Below are positions 4,875 to 5,486 of a stretch of DNA of 5,486 nucleotides, piece after piece. Position 1 is the first letter of the stretch. Every line of letters begins with the position of its first letter. The notes under the pieces were generated by a model. That model was not told where the DNA came from, did no database searches, and saw nothing but the letters and a program-made list of their open reading frames with translations. A program made the position numbers and the translations under genes. The stretch lies in assembly GCA_024636425.1 (NCBI GenBank), contig JAGXHB010000023.1, positions 1-5,486 on the forward strand, given 5' to 3'. This DNA comes from Roseobacter sp. (lineage in GTDB: Bacteria > Pseudomonadota > Alphaproteobacteria > Rhodobacterales > Rhodobacteraceae).

Positions 4875-5486
4875 GCCGCGCTGCGATATCCCCCGAAAGA
4901 TAGCTGACGCGCCCGCCGGCCATGGTCATGGCGACGCGGCGCGTTTGCGCGTCGAGCACCACCAGATCGGCCCGCATACCTGCCTCGAGCGTGCCCCGGT
5001 CTACCAGCCCCAGAACCGCTGCCGGACCCGACGATACCAGCCACCATGCGTCGGCCAAGGGCAGCACACCACTGTCCGCCAGCATGAAGGCTGCCCGTCT
5101 GGGAGAGGGGTAGTGATAATCGGATGCAAGTGCTGCACCCATGCCCATCATGATCAGATCGACCGCCGACACGTTCCCGTTATGCGACCCGCCGCGCACC
5201 ACGTTGGGCGACCCCAATACGACGTGATCCCCCGCTTCTGCCGCCGCCTCGGCAGCGGCCAGCGTTTCGGGGAATTCCGCAACCGTAACGCCACGCGCAT
5301 GCCATTCAGCACGCGCGGCAGCAGTCGTATCGTCGTGGCTGCCCATCTGCACGCCCTGTGCGGCCAGCACCGCGCAAAGCCGGTCAAGTGCGGCAGGCAC
5401 CGCAGCACGGCCCGCATGCAGGTCCTGCATCATCGCAAGATGTTTGTCCGGGTTGCGCCCGGCCTTCAGCGCTTGGGCCACCATGC
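4864..5486 (-). CDS. phnM: Alpha-D-ribose 1-methylphosphonate 5-triphosphate diphosphatase PhnM, 5' truncated
   Basis: C-terminal 206 or so residues of an amidohydrolase-fold enzyme of the C-P lyase pathway. PhnM removes pyrophosphate from the ribose methylphosphonate triphosphate so that PhnJ can cleave the carbon-phosphorus bond. Numbered from the Met at 5484 (probably internal, since the family is about 380 residues), the motifs are GSHDDTT at 48-54, EFPETLAAA at 70-78, GSPNVVRGGSHNGNV at 91-105 and SDYHYPS at 121-127. The last holds the Asp expected to bind the catalytic metal. GTLEAGMRADLVVLD at 164-178 is the typical amidohydrolase tail. The SHDDT and NVVRGGSH strings are specific for PhnM within the superfamily. 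The start and any other phn genes lie beyond the right edge. The stop lies inside the end of purK on the other strand. Confidence 0.93.
   Translation of the reverse strand, partial: MVAQALKAGRNPDKHLAMMQDLHAGRAAVPAALDRLCAVLAAQGVQMGSHDDTTAAARAEWHARGVTVAEFPETLAAAEAAAEAGDHVVLGSPNVVRGGSHNGNVSAVDLIMMGMGAALASDYHYPSPRRAAFMLADSGVLPLADAWWLVSSGPAAVLGLVDRGTLEAGMRADLVVLDAQTRRVAMTMAGGRVSYLSGDIAARLTA

Noticed and set aside
4866..4882. Small GCGG/CCGC hairpin at the purK stop as a terminator
   Set aside because: Only four base pairs and no T run on either strand.

Overview
This window looks like chromosomal DNA from an alphaproteobacterium, most probably a Rhodobacteraceae (Roseobacter-type) species. The base composition is GC-rich and the gene set fits: a fused Sat-CysC sulfate-activation enzyme, an Hsp20 gene followed directly by a DUF1150 gene, a short DUF465/YdcH-like protein, and a tightly overlapping purE-purK pair. 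This placement rests on recognising protein families, not on a database search.

Left part (1-2230): the 3' two thirds of a plus-strand gene for bifunctional ATP sulfurylase/APS kinase runs in from the left edge. It converges on a minus-strand gene for a GT10 (fucosyltransferase-like) glycosyltransferase. The two share a perfect 11-bp inverted repeat that probably ends transcription from both sides and that overlaps the last codons of the glycosyltransferase.

Middle (2172-3254): a minus-strand heat-shock operon, hsp20 then a DUF1150 gene, is bounded by a clear intrinsic terminator with a UUCG loop. Its upstream region is the most interesting part of the window. It holds a near-consensus RpoH (sigma-32) promoter and then a leader of about 60 nt that folds into two hairpins. 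The second hairpin hides the hsp20 Shine-Dalgarno sequence with a UCGCU/AGGA pairing and a bulged G, the signature of a ROSE-type RNA thermometer. Heat control therefore appears to act at both transcription and translation. A divergent promoter starts 4 bp from the RpoH -35 box and reads toward a small DUF465 protein.

Right part (3255-5486): a plausible housekeeping promoter precedes purE and purK. These are the two enzymes that convert AIR to CAIR in purine synthesis; the genes overlap by 8 nt and should be co-translated. purK overlaps by 11 bp, tail to tail, a minus-strand phnM gene that leaves the window at the right edge. PhnM is a C-P lyase pathway diphosphatase used in phosphonate breakdown.

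Apart from the heat-shock leader, the genes are ordinary core metabolism. I saw no tRNA, rRNA, CRISPR array, insertion sequence or attachment site. The longest stretch without a gene is the 162 bp between hsp20 and the DUF465 gene, which is filled by the regulatory elements described.
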